Positions 1 through 7,920 of a stretch of DNA of 56,594 nt are shown in pieces; the stretch's first letter is position 1, and each line of letters opens with the position of its first letter. Source of the DNA: Pasteurella testudinis DSM 23072. GTDB taxonomy: Bacteria; Pseudomonadota; Gammaproteobacteria; Enterobacterales; Pasteurellaceae. Below the pieces are notes generated by a model that saw only the letters and a program-made list of their open reading frames with translations, had not been told where the DNA came from and ran no database searches. Location: positions 1 through 56,594 of the forward strand of contig NZ_FWWV01000009.1 of assembly GCF_900176075.1 (NCBI RefSeq), written 5' to 3'. The position numbers and the translations under genes are program-made.

Positions 1-222
1 GATACGCGCAATGGTATCATCGACCGGGATGCCGCGCTCAAAAGGTAAATATTGACGCAACCACGCCAAATGATATTCCCCGAACCGTTTAATGTCCGTC
101 CAACCTTCCGCACCGGAAATGACGGCGCTCATGGTCAGAAAAATGATTTCAAGAAAAGGATATTTTTGGTTGATATCTTTACGCGGGTCTTCCAATTGAC
201 CGAAAAAGCGGAATAAGTCCAT
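1..222 (-). CDS. ISAs1-family transposase, N-terminal part (runs off the left edge)
   Basis: The minus strand from the ATG at 222 is open to the window edge (74 codons). The translation starts MDLFRFFGQLEDPRKD and later has VISGAEGWTDIKRFGEYH and GIPVDDTIARI. This is the typical N-terminal domain (DDE_Tnp_1-associated) of ISAs1 or 'H-repeat' transposases, which precedes the DDE nuclease domain. The catalytic part is outside the window, so whether the element is intact cannot be judged. It lies downstream of topB in the ICE, where conjugation genes would be expected to continue. Confidence 0.85.
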   Translation of the reverse strand, partial: MDLFRFFGQLEDPRKDINQKYPFLEIIFLTMSAVISGAEGWTDIKRFGEYHLAWLRQYLPFERGIPVDDTIARI

Positions 223-297
223 GACGTTACCTTGTATTTTAACGTATTAAAGGCTTATTAGATCATATTTTGAGGAAAAGTGCGATCTTGCCCTGTC
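1..297. mobile_element. right part of an ISAs1-type insertion sequence
   Basis: The transposase fragment begins 75 bases from a candidate terminal repeat at 280-295 (gtgcgatcttgccctg), just before the end of topB. The other terminus is outside the window, so the inverted repeat and any target duplication cannot be confirmed. The boundary is inferred. Confidence 0.4.
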
Positions 298-309
298 GAT
301 GATGAACGC

Positions 310-2361
310 TTAGCGATCAATCTTTCTTTGAAGATTAGCTAATTGCTGTGAAATATTGGTTGATGGATTTTCTTGTTTACGACGAGAACCCGCTCCTTTT
401 TTGGCTGCCGCAGATTCGGTATGTTTGCAATCAGGGTAGCCACTACATCCCCAGAAACTCCCTTTTTCGTGGTTAATTTTACGCATGATTTTACTGCACT
501 CCGGACATTTTTTTGTTTGAATACCGGAGAGGTTGACACCACTTTGTCGAATGCTGTTTACTAGCTGTTGAATAAATTGGGCTTGTTTTGTCATAAAATC
601 AGACAGGCTGAGTTTACCCTCGGCAATTTGATTCAAGGCCTGCTCCCAAAGTGCGGTCATGCCGGGATCTTTGATGATTGCCGGCAAACTATCAACCAAG
701 GCATGCCCAGACTCGGTAGCAACCATGTATTTTTTCTGTTTGATCTCACAAAACCCTTTGGTTACTAGGTTACTGATAATCCCAGCGCGTGTTGCTTCAG
801 TACCGAGTCCTTCTGTTTCGCGCAGTTGTTTTTTCAAGCGTTCATCTTGTACAAAGCGCGCCGCATTTTTCATCGCACTAATTAAATCGGCTTCAGTATA
901 GTGTTTTGGTGGCGTGGTTTTCAGTGATTTTGCACTGATATCTAAAATCGTACAAATCTCATTTTTCTTCAGCTGCGGCAGCCCCTGTTCCGCACTTTCT
1001 GCCTCCGAAGTGGGTTGTCGAGCGAATAACGCTTGCCAACCTGACACCACTACGACTTTGCCTGCGGCAATAAGATAATGCTGACCGACATGCAGTTGTG
1101 CTACGGTTTTATCCACTTCAAAGTGCGGTAAAAACTGCGCCAGATAATGACGGCGAATTAAATCGTAGACTTTCAGCTCTTTGTCCGACATTTTACTGAT
1201 ATCGATTTTTCCGGTCGTTGGGATAATACCGTGGTGCGCAGTGATTTTGCTATCATTCCAAATCCGAGATTTTTGTGTCAAATTGAGGGATTTGATCACT
1301 GCACCGAGTGAATGATCGGCATCGTATAGTCGCTGCAACACAGTTTTGACTTCGGCAAACATCGATTCAGGCAAATACTCGCAGTCGGTGCGAGGATAGG
1401 TCGTTGCTTTGTGCGTTTCATACAAGGATTGGGCAATATCCAGCACTTCTTGCGCACCCATTCCCCAATGTTTACCACAGGCGACTTGCAATGAACTCAA
1501 ACCGAACGCCAATGGTGGTGATTTTTTCTCCCGTTTGGTTTCCACTTCAACGACGGTTGCCTTACCGATACGTTCAATATCAGCAGCAGCCTGTTGAACA
1601 AGGCTCTCCGATAAACAACGTCCATCTTCATCACAATAATCCACTGGCGCAACCCAAGCTGCATTGAACATTTGCTGCTGTTGATTTTGTAGTGAGGTAG
1701 ATAACGTAAAATAAGGCTTAGGGATAAAATTCGCAATTTCACGGTCACGATTTACAACCAGTGCGAGAGTCGGACTTTGAACACGTCCGACATTCATGAC
1801 GGATTGATAACCTTTCATGCGCGATAAAACGGTGACGAGACGGGTTAAATTCATGCCGACCAACCAATCCGCACGGGCGCGTGCAAGACCAGCATGATAG
1901 AGCGGTACGGTGTGTTCACCGGGGCGGAGTTGTTGCAGGGCTTTGCGTACACTGGCTTCGTCAAGAGCGGAAAGCCATAATCGTTGTACTGGACCACGAT
2001 AGACAAATAAGTCTAACAGTTCTCGTGCTATGACTTCACCTTCTCTATCGGCATCGGTGGCAACTACCACAAGTTGTGCCTTTTTGAGTAGGATTTTGAT
2101 AACGTTCAATTGTTTTGTTGTTTTGGGATTTTTAACTAATTGCCATTGGGTTGGTAAAATCGGCAGGGTATCTAATTCCCAGCGTTGGTATTGCTCACCA
2201 TAGGCTTCCGGAGACGCCATGCCAACGAGATGTCCGACAGCCCAAGTGACGACAACACTGCCATCATGGGTACTGATAAAACCCTCACCACGTTTGGTTG
2301 CACCTAAACAGCGACCAATATCTTGTGCTTGACTCGGTTTTTCACAAAGAAAGAGTTTCAT
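310..2361 (-). CDS. topB: DNA topoisomerase III (ICE-borne TopB)
   Basis: A type IA topoisomerase of 683 aa that relaxes or decatenates DNA through a single-strand break. The Toprim domain starts at the N-terminus (EKPSQAQDIG) and has the metal-binding DADREGE motif at about residues 103-109. The catalytic tyrosine lies in TYPRTD near residue 328. A C-terminal zinc ribbon (CPECSK ... CSGYPDC) is followed by a basic tail. Start: the ATG overlaps the stop of the upstream regulator (ATGA), so the two are translationally coupled. A topB copy beside ssb and the PFL_4669/DUF3158 genes is standard in ICEs of the SPI-7/ICEHin1056 type, where it is thought to help element replication or transfer. Confidence 0.96.
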   Translation of the reverse strand: MKLFLCEKPSQAQDIGRCLGATKRGEGFISTHDGSVVVTWAVGHLVGMASPEAYGEQYQRWELDTLPILPTQWQLVKNPKTTKQLNVIKILLKKAQLVVVATDADREGEVIARELLDLFVYRGPVQRLWLSALDEASVRKALQQLRPGEHTVPLYHAGLARARADWLVGMNLTRLVTVLSRMKGYQSVMNVGRVQSPTLALVVNRDREIANFIPKPYFTLSTSLQNQQQQMFNAAWVAPVDYCDEDGRCLSESLVQQAAADIERIGKATVVEVETKREKKSPPLAFGLSSLQVACGKHWGMGAQEVLDIAQSLYETHKATTYPRTDCEYLPESMFAEVKTVLQRLYDADHSLGAVIKSLNLTQKSRIWNDSKITAHHGIIPTTGKIDISKMSDKELKVYDLIRRHYLAQFLPHFEVDKTVAQLHVGQHYLIAAGKVVVVSGWQALFARQPTSEAESAEQGLPQLKKNEICTILDISAKSLKTTPPKHYTEADLISAMKNAARFVQDERLKKQLRETEGLGTEATRAGIISNLVTKGFCEIKQKKYMVATESGHALVDSLPAIIKDPGMTALWEQALNQIAEGKLSLSDFMTKQAQFIQQLVNSIRQSGVNLSGIQTKKCPECSKIMRKINHEKGSFWGCSGYPDCKHTESAAAKKGAGSRRKQENPSTNISQQLANLQRKIDR

Positions 2362-2693
2362 GCCTCATCTCCTAGTCCAAGACCTGCATCTAGAAATTGG
2401 CGAAGCTCCTCCGTGCTTTCTCGATACTTTGCCAGCAACTGATGTTCTTTTTTCTGCATCAACACTTGATGAGGAATACCGGTGATCAGGTAATGAACAT
2501 CAAAGCCCAAACCAGCTAATTTGACCAAATATTTAGCCCGAATCTCCTGCTGCCCGAATTCGTACTTACATTGTGTTCGAGCAGATACACCTGCTAACCG
2601 CGCAACATCTATCTGTCTCAACTGCAATCGTTTACGTTCGATTTTCAGTCTAATGCCAATTCCAACCATTACAGCTGCATCTTGAATATCCAT
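2358..2693 (-). CDS. XRE-family helix-turn-helix regulator
   Basis: A DNA-binding protein of about 111 aa. An XRE/Cro helix-turn-helix covers roughly residues 15-65 (IGIRLKIERKRLQLRQIDVA, then AGVSARTQCKYEFGQQEI). The C-terminus is a short helical tail. I chose the ATG at 2693 because GGGA stands at the right distance upstream; an in-frame ATG at 2714 would add seven residues. It overlaps topB by 4 bases. It is probably an ICE regulator, with its target unknown. The gene at 2797 is divergent, so the intervening ~100 bases may hold promoters for both. Confidence 0.8.
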   Translation of the reverse strand: MDIQDAAVMVGIGIRLKIERKRLQLRQIDVARLAGVSARTQCKYEFGQQEIRAKYLVKLAGLGFDVHYLITGIPHQVLMQKKEHQLLAKYRESTEELRQFLDAGLGLGDEA

Positions 2694-2796
2694 ACATTCC
2701 CTTTTATTAATCAAAATCCTGTTATTTGACAGGTTTATAATAGGTTTGTAGAATCAATAAACAACAATAAATTATTTTTAGAACTTGGTGAATTTT

Positions 2797-3810
2797 ATGT
2801 CTATTCAAGAAGCATATTGTATTGAACTTGGACGTGTTGTATCGATTGTTGAGGCGAGATATGAATTCCTTAGCCAAAATACGCCAAGAAAGCATGCCGA
2901 ATATCATTTTCTATGTTCCACGGAATCATGTAGAACGGCGGGAGTAAAAATAACTGGAGCATGTTATAAAGAATTACCGGAAGAACATAAGGTGTCTCCT
3001 TACTACAAATATTCAGGGAAAAATAATAATCCGCATTGTTCTGATTGTGAATGGCTGACTCATAAAATAAAAAAATATCAAAATGAGTCTGATAAAGAAT
3101 TTAAAGTAAGAAAATCAAGAGCTAAACTCCACGATTACATTGATGAATTTCATATCTCACCAAGAGAAGATGATGATACTATCACCCAAAAGTCGGATAG
3201 GAAAACACATTCTGCCGAAACAATCGCTGTCTCAAAAAATACAATACAAAAATCAATAACGTTAAATAATTTCCCCAAAATTGTTAAAACCGGCATGCTT
3301 GCCAGATTAATTGAATACTATCTTAATGCGCGGCTTCAGTTTGGTAAAACCGATATTTGGTGGGAACTTCCTCTTAAAGTTCCTGGTACATCCATATCTC
3401 ATCTACACCAATTTTTCAGAAGAACTGAAGTGGCAATATCACAACATTTGTTTTGTGTTTGCATAGGGAATGTAAAACTTAAAGAAACAGACTCGGCATT
3501 TTATTTTATTTTTCGCAAAGGATTTAAAAATGCTGATATGGATAAAGAAACTCCTATATATGTAACAATCAATAAAAGTATCTTTAATCAATATAGATAC
3601 AGAAGAATGTTGCGTGCTCAGATAGATAAAAATCCATATCCTGAGAAATTTTTTAAGATTTACTTCATTCCTAAAATACAAGATTTATCTTTGAAAACAA
3701 TAAAAGATAAACATAATAGAGATATGGATATTTATCTTTTTGAAATAGATGACCTTAATATGATTCACATTGTAAATTACAGCGATTTAAAAAAATACAC
3801 TCAAACTTGA
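2797..3810 (+). CDS. unrecognised cysteine-rich protein (ICE cargo)
   Basis: A soluble protein of about 337 aa that I do not recognise. Near residues 40-90 it has paired cysteines and histidines (FLCSTESC ... HCSDCEW) that could bind zinc. A charged linker follows (residues ~95-150), then a globular C-terminal part. The start at 2797 fits a GGTG ribosome site; an ATG at 2785 is an alternative. It is the only plus-strand gene among the leftward ICE cargo genes, and it overlaps the 3' end of the next gene tail to tail by 56 bases. It is AT-rich compared with the replication module, which suggests a separate origin. No function is assigned. Confidence 0.7.
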   Translation: MSIQEAYCIELGRVVSIVEARYEFLSQNTPRKHAEYHFLCSTESCRTAGVKITGACYKELPEEHKVSPYYKYSGKNNNPHCSDCEWLTHKIKKYQNESDKEFKVRKSRAKLHDYIDEFHISPREDDDTITQKSDRKTHSAETIAVSKNTIQKSITLNNFPKIVKTGMLARLIEYYLNARLQFGKTDIWWELPLKVPGTSISHLHQFFRRTEVAISQHLFCVCIGNVKLKETDSAFYFIFRKGFKNADMDKETPIYVTINKSIFNQYRYRRMLRAQIDKNPYPEKFFKIYFIPKIQDLSLKTIKDKHNRDMDIYLFEIDDLNMIHIVNYSDLKKYTQT

Positions 3811-4171
3811 TTTTTCTTTCTTTGAGAAAGGTGTTGAAGAAATGGATGATGCCATTTACATCAACCGAATCATATAGGTAAATTTCACCTTCTGTGGAAA
3901 TAAAAGAGAACTCATTAAACGAGATATATTTTGATTCGGTCAGCGTTAAGATATAGGTGTTTTCATTGCAATTATTACCAAACTCAAGTGAATGCGCCAC
4001 ACATTCAGGAGAAACTCGATATGACCAATGATTTAATTGGATAGATGTGCCGCTATCTACTTTTAATACCGTAATTATAACGGTTACGAGTTGTTCGAGT
4101 TTATTTCGATATTTAGGATTTAGAATGATATCACCTGTGGCGATGTTTGTATTAAATAGTAAGTCTTTCAT
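3755..4171 (-). CDS. hypothetical protein
   Basis: A 138-aa ORF with no signal peptide or membrane segment and no motif I recognise. Its composition is rich in beta-branched residues. It converges on and overlaps the 2797-3810 gene by 56 bases, so the last ~18 codons of each share DNA. A 35-base gap separates it from the end of the ORF at 4221, so they could be one leftward cargo transcript. Confidence 0.5.
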   Translation of the reverse strand: MKDLLFNTNIATGDIILNPKYRNKLEQLVTVIITVLKVDSGTSIQLNHWSYRVSPECVAHSLEFGNNCNENTYILTLTESKYISFNEFSFISTEGEIYLYDSVDVNGIIHFFNTFLKERKIKFECIFLNRCNLQCESY

Positions 4172-4220
4172 TTTTAATTCCTTAAGTTGATAAAGGAAAG
4201 GCTGGTTAAAACAGTTGTTT

Positions 4221-4481
4221 TCACCCTTGATAATAATTTAATGCTAAGTTAAATATGATTTTTGCAACCATATTAAAGAATGCAAAAATCAGACCGGTTA
4301 TTAAAATATAATCAGTCAGATGATTGAGGTTTTTAAATTTAGCTTGTATAGCAACGATTATAGAAATACTTAAGGGTACAATAATATAAAAATAGTTAAT
4401 ATGCAAAATAGTGCCAAGTTTAAATAATAGGCTATATCCCACTATAATGCATAACAGAATTGAGTAATCAATAAACCTCAT
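4221..4481 (-). CDS. small membrane protein, three predicted TM segments
   Basis: An 86-aa very hydrophobic protein. Predicted helices lie at about residues 6-22 (YSILLCIIVGYSLLFKLG), 28-48 and 58-80, with a basic loop (QAKFKNLNH) between the second and third. No family is recognised. It is part of the leftward cargo cluster of the ICE. Confidence 0.55.
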   Translation of the reverse strand: MRFIDYSILLCIIVGYSLLFKLGTILHINYFYIIVPLSISIIVAIQAKFKNLNHLTDYILITGLIFAFFNMVAKIIFNLALNYYQG

Positions 4482-4525
4482 CGCTAGAAATCTTTTTTGT
4501 ACAAGAGACGCATACTAAACAGCTT

Positions 4526-4774
4526 TTATCCTATTTTCCGGCTATCCGCTTGATTCGCAATTACAGCTTTTTTAGACTTCATTGTAGATTTCCAACGTTG
4601 TCTTTTCGCAATTTGTTTAGGATTTGATTCATAGCATGCTTTACACCAAGAATGTAATCCCCATTTGCTTTTTTTCTCTTTATAGAAAAATTCAAGATCT
4701 GCGGGATAATACTCTTTGCAGCAAGAGCATTGTAATTCAATACCGCATTCAGTTTTGGTGAAATTTCTTGCCAT
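4526..4774 (-). CDS. small zinc-finger protein
   Basis: A protein of about 82 aa with four cysteines in CSCC and CKAC spaced about 24 residues apart, plus a His-Ser-Trp before the second pair (GLHSWCKAC). This resembles the treble-clef/zinc-binding modules of phage and HNH-related small proteins, although no HNH catalytic signature follows. The C-terminus is basic (AKRQRWKSTMKSKK). Start at ATG 4774 is a choice; an in-frame ATG at 4786 adds four residues. Nucleic-acid binding is an inference. Confidence 0.55.
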   Translation of the reverse strand: MARNFTKTECGIELQCSCCKEYYPADLEFFYKEKKSKWGLHSWCKACYESNPKQIAKRQRWKSTMKSKKAVIANQADSRKIG

Positions 4775-4791
4775 ATAACACACCATATGTT

Positions 4792-5145
4792 TTAGCCATT
4801 AAAAATCTTATGGCTAATTTTATTCCTTATAGAATAATAAAGTTCATCAATTTGTTTGTCATTTTCGTTATTTTTCTCCTGAATTAATTGCCACGTTTTC
4901 GCTCCTTTTTGGTCACTTCCACCCGTAGCTTCGTAAATTTCTCCATTAATCCCTACTAATAACGTAAAAGGGCGTTCTGTGTGGGCTTCGCACATTTCCG
5001 CACACCAACCGTAGGCTTTACCTTGATAAATACGAATATAGCCTTTTTCAAGCATTATCGGGTGCAAATCGGCATAGGTTACCCGATATTCATATGCAAG
5101 CATTCTAAGGTAAAAAGGAAAATCCGTGATTTTTTGATCTTGCAT
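4792..5145 (-). CDS. hypothetical protein
   Basis: A 117-aa soluble protein. The middle reads like a small alpha/beta domain (YGWCAEMCEAHTERPFTLLV, then an acidic GEIYEATGG). No family is recognised. It ends about 18 bases before the next leftward gene, so cotranscription is likely. Confidence 0.55.
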   Translation of the reverse strand: MQDQKITDFPFYLRMLAYEYRVTYADLHPIMLEKGYIRIYQGKAYGWCAEMCEAHTERPFTLLVGINGEIYEATGGSDQKGAKTWQLIQEKNNENDKQIDELYYSIRNKISHKIFNG

Positions 5146-5167
5146 TTTTAATCCTTATTAAAACTCT

Positions 5168-5311
5168 TTAATCTCTAAATACTTTTAAGTTGGATGGTAA
5201 AAACCCACAAATATTAGTTTCCATAATATCAACAACTTCAAAAATATTATCTTTCCTCACAATTTCACCATCGTTAAAAATAAAATCAGGTTCGATGTAA
5301 TAAAATTTTCT
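5168..5311 (-). pseudogene. coding-like remnant without a start codon
   Basis: The minus strand is open in one frame for about 48 codons up to the TAA at 5170-5168, with a protein-like composition (FYYIEPDFIFNDGEIVRKDN). A good ribosome site (GGAGGAG) lies just upstream, but no ATG, GTG or TTG follows at normal spacing. It lies in the same frame as the preceding gene, after that gene's TAA. It may be a gene that lost its start codon, or a tail lost by read-through to that stop. Confidence 0.3.
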
Positions 5312-5326
5312 CCTCCAAAATTTTAG

Positions 5327-5617
5327 TTATTTATAATCGTTTTCACAAGAAAGAATGCAATTTTTTTGAGGGATAATAATTTTCTTATTGGTTTTTACTG
5401 AAACATAGGTATAAGTATTGCCTTCCCTGACTAATTGGCTACCAACATCACTCATAAACATATTTCCGTTAGAATAGCACTCTATGTTATATTCTATTTT
5501 TTTATCACTTTCTGTTTTTTTATCTACTTCAGAGTAAATTTCTAAAACAAATAAAAGAATAAGTGAACCAAATAAAACAGTGACTATCCAGCTCAAAGGA
5601 ATTTCATCCATTCTCAT
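5327..5617 (-). CDS. small membrane-anchored protein
   Basis: A 96-aa protein with one N-terminal transmembrane segment (WIVTVLFGSLILLFVLEIY, residues ~10-28), followed by a charged stretch and an extracytoplasmic domain with three cysteines. It lies 3 bases before the next gene upstream, in a leftward cargo operon. Function unknown. Confidence 0.5.
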   Translation of the reverse strand: MRMDEIPLSWIVTVLFGSLILLFVLEIYSEVDKKTESDKKIEYNIECYSNGNMFMSDVGSQLVREGNTYTYVSVKTNKKIIIPQKNCILSCENDYK

Positions 5618-5620
5618 TTT

Positions 5621-5875
5621 TCATCCTCTCACATTGTTTGCTAAAATTAAGCGACAGCCATCAACATAGCGTATTTTTTCGCTATCGGTACTAGTCCAGC
5701 GGTATCCAAAGACTCGAATCTTCACTCTTGCACTGGGCATTTCTTTCACTAAATTACAATACATTAAATACTCAATTGGTGGTTGATTTCTACCATTACA
5801 ATAATGCAAACACGCTAAGTAATATCTGCTATCTCATTTCTCAGGCACTTGCTCTTTACTGATGATATACCGCAT
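5621..5875 (-). pseudogene. small gene interrupted by an in-frame TGA
   Basis: An ATG at 5875 with a strong ribosome site (GAGG, 7 bases upstream) opens MRYIISKEQVPEK. It is stopped by TGA at 5836-5834 and then continues in the same frame (DSRYYLACLHYCNGRN...) to the TAA at 5621. The full product would be about 84 residues. The single stop is most simply a Trp (TGG) to TGA change. Translation could instead restart at an internal ATG (5809), giving 62 aa. No family is recognised. Confidence 0.6.
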
Positions 5876-5878
5876 GGT

Positions 5879-6064
5879 TTACCTCTTTTTATTCTCATTA
5901 ACATACTGCAATAAATCATCATCAGATAATTGTTGCAATCCTTTCTCTATTACAACTTGTAAAATTTCAGTTTCTTTAAGCATAAATTTTGTTTGAATAA
6001 TTGTAGATAGCGTTAATTCTTCAATTTTTTTCCATGCATTTTCATTGATATACTTTGTTGGCAT
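5879..6064 (-). CDS. small helical protein, possibly RHH-like
   Basis: A 61-aa acidic and basic helical protein with a clear ribosome site (AAGGAGACGAT-ATG). Its stop overlaps the ribosome site of the downstream broken gene. The size and pattern (a short strand, then two helices) would fit a ribbon-helix-helix regulator, but no diagnostic motif is visible. Confidence 0.5.
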   Translation of the reverse strand: MPTKYINENAWKKIEELTLSTIIQTKFMLKETEILQVVIEKGLQQLSDDDLLQYVNENKKR

Positions 6065-6172
6065 ATCGTCTCCTTATTGTATATATTATTTTCTTGCTAA
6101 ATTGAATTATTATTTGTTAGATTATAGAAACTATAAAAATAAGATATAAGAAATTATTTATCAGACTTGGAT

Positions 6173-6196
6173 AAAAAAATCCCGGCGTAAGCCGGG
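6173..6196 (-). terminator. rho-independent terminator
   Basis: A 6-bp GC stem (CCCGGC/GCCGGG, 6181-6196) with a 4-base loop is followed on the minus strand by a run of T (6180-6173). It lies 30 bases after the lipoprotein gene stop. Confidence 0.85.
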
Positions 6197-6226
6197 AAAA
6201 TACTAAGGAGAATAACCATATCATTA

Positions 6227-6688
6227 CTATTTTGTTGAACGAATTAACCGTTCTTTTGCTGATTGTAACCAACGCTCAGTTCCGGAGGCTTCCCATTGGA
6301 TATTGACTTGGTTTTTACCTAAGCGTTCAATTGTTACTTCCAAGTAGTTTGAATCGCCAAAAGAACCTGAGACTTGATAGAAATTACCCGGAATGGCTTG
6401 ATAGACTTTGTTGTAATCATAACCATTTTTCATAATGCCGGTATGTTGTGCGGAAATGGGTTGGAAGCCAAATTCACGTCTGACTTTTAAAAAAACATCA
6501 TCAACATTACCTCTTACTTGAAACTCACCGCTTTTTTCTTGTTCGGCAGTTGTTATCCCATTTTGGCTTAATCCCTGATTAATTTGCCCCGCCCATTGTC
6601 CAACTTGGTTGTTAAGTGCGGTCATTTCGGCACAACCGGTTATGCTGAGCGTAAATACAGACATGATTAAAAGGATTTTTTTATTCAT
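6227..6688 (-). CDS. putative lipoprotein
   Basis: A 153-aa protein with a lipoprotein signal: basic MNKK, a hydrophobic core and the lipobox ITGC at about residue 19. The mature part has no family I recognise. It sits between ssb and the cargo genes and is followed by its own terminator at 6173-6196. It is transcribed leftward like the rest of the module, with about 100 bases between it and ssb. Confidence 0.7.
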   Translation of the reverse strand: MNKKILLIMSVFTLSITGCAEMTALNNQVGQWAGQINQGLSQNGITTAEQEKSGEFQVRGNVDDVFLKVRREFGFQPISAQHTGIMKNGYDYNKVYQAIPGNFYQVSGSFGDSNYLEVTIERLGKNQVNIQWEASGTERWLQSAKERLIRSTK

Positions 6689-6786
6689 AACATACTCCTA
6701 AAAAATGATAACTTGGTCGCTTATTTTTAACTACGCCGACCAAACGTAGGGCTAGTGTGGTGTGGTCATGCAGTCCCAAAATCAAA

Positions 6787-7191
6787 TCAAAACGGAATTT
6801 CACCATCATTAAAATCAGCAGGTGGTTCAGGTTGCTCTGCCGGTTTTGTATTGGCTGCTTTTGGATCGAGTAATTGCAAGTTTTCAGCGATAATTTGTGT
6901 AGTCCAGCGTTGGATACCGTTATCATCAGTCCATTTTTGAGTGCGTAGGTAACCGTCAATATAGACTTTGCTGCCTTTATGCAGATAATCTTTAGCAAGC
7001 TCAGCTAATCGACGGTACAGAACGATTCTATGCCATTCCGTCAGTTCTTTGGGTTCCCCGGTTGTTTTGTCTTTCCAAACACGGCTGGTTGCAACACTAA
7101 GCGTTGCAGTCATATCGCCGTTTGGCATTGAACGGATTTCTGGGGCTGCACCGAGGTTTCCTAAAATTGTGACTTTATTGACTCCTGCCAT
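6787..7191 (-). CDS. ssb: single-stranded DNA-binding protein
   Basis: A 134-aa SSB. The OB fold runs from residue 1 to about 105 ([20 protein letters not shown] ... [20 protein letters not shown]). A short linker then leads to the acidic tip DFNDGEIPF, the variant of the canonical DDDIPF that docks replication partners. It is shorter than typical chromosomal SSB (~165-180 aa) because the linker is short. It is part of the ICE replication/maintenance module between DUF3158 and topB. The ATG is preceded by GAGG. Confidence 0.95.
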   Translation of the reverse strand: MAGVNKVTILGNLGAAPEIRSMPNGDMTATLSVATSRVWKDKTTGEPKELTEWHRIVLYRRLAELAKDYLHKGSKVYIDGYLRTQKWTDDNGIQRWTTQIIAENLQLLDPKAANTKPAEQPEPPADFNDGEIPF

Positions 7192-7280
7192 AAAAAACTC
7201 CTCTTAGAAAAATGATGTTGTGATTATTCACCAGTCAGGATTAAAAATCGCTACTAAACTGATTATGGATTCGGTAACGT

Positions 7281-7355
7281 TAATTTAAAGGAGTAAGGGA
7301 TCCCTTTTTCGTTAAGGTAAGGGAGCCTGCTCCCTTACCTTTAAAAGGCCTTTTA
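7281..7355. other. dense dyads between DUF3158 and ssb
   Basis: A 12-bp perfect stem (AAGGTAAGGGAG/CTCCCTTACCTT, 7314-7341) has a 4-base loop and is flanked by two short palindromes (AAGGGATCCCTT near 7296 and AAAAGGCCTTTT near 7343). Neither side has the T-run of a normal terminator for the leftward genes. It could act as an RNA processing site or a protein-binding dyad ahead of ssb. Confidence 0.6.
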
Positions 7356-7362
7356 GTGAGAC

Positions 7363-7421
7363 GATTACAAATAGGCTTTTTCAGGGATTACAAACGAGGT
7401 TTTTCAGGGGTTACAAACAGA
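7363..7421. repeat. 23-bp tandem repeat at the end of the DUF3158 gene
   Basis: About 2.6 copies with a 23-base period of GATTACAAAxxxGGxTTTTTCAG, starting at 7363, 7386 and 7409. The array overlaps the last codons and stop of the DUF3158 gene. Because 23 is not a multiple of 3, copy-number change would alter that protein's C-terminus. Confidence 0.6.
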
Positions 7422-7897
7422 GAAGAATGTAGTGTTTCATCGACGGACTTCACCTTTTTTGTACAATCGTTCAATTGCCGCAGCATAAAATTTAGAACCG
7501 ATACCTGCATATTGATCAAAATCCGATTTTTTTCGGCTGCGGCGAGCAACTGACGAATTTCAGCCGATTGTTGATCGTCTGCGACAATCGTTGTCCATAC
7601 ACTATCTCCGGTAGCTCCATTTAATGCACTGCGCCAGCGCAAAAACGTTCCGCCGGATGAAGAGGCTTTATCCTTAATCAGGTAGATCGGCAACAGACTG
7701 AAATCACTCATACGAAATTGTTTGATGATGTCATCTTGATACGCATTCAGTAACTGCCGAATCGAGTAAATTTGCTCGGTGAGCAATTGATAATCACCGA
7801 TAGTATCGAATTCACTAAATAACTGCTTCAGCGCCCCATTCAGCGCCGTATTTTTAGCGATATTCTTATACATATCAGCCGGGATAAAGCTCGTCAT
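7388..7897 (-). CDS. DUF3158-family ICE protein
   Basis: A 169-aa helical protein matching by sequence look and position the DUF3158 family of SPI-7/ICEHin1056-type elements (FLRWRSALNG core near residues 85-95). The family's role is unknown, but it always travels with PFL_4669, ssb and topB. Its C-terminus is encoded by a 23-bp tandem repeat. A 23-base gap separates it from the PFL_4669 gene, so cotranscription is likely. Confidence 0.75.
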   Translation of the reverse strand: MTSFIPADMYKNIAKNTALNGALKQLFSEFDTIGDYQLLTEQIYSIRQLLNAYQDDIIKQFRMSDFSLLPIYLIKDKASSSGGTFLRWRSALNGATGDSVWTTIVADDQQSAEIRQLLAAAEKNRILINMQVSVLNFMLRQLNDCTKKVKSVDETLHSSLFVTPEKPRL

Positions 7898-7920
7898 ATT
7901 GCCTCTCTATAGTTTTTTGT

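Noticed and set aside
6681-6998. Minus-strand ORF overlapping ssb
   Set aside because: It lies in another frame over ssb, whose OB fold and acidic tip are clear.
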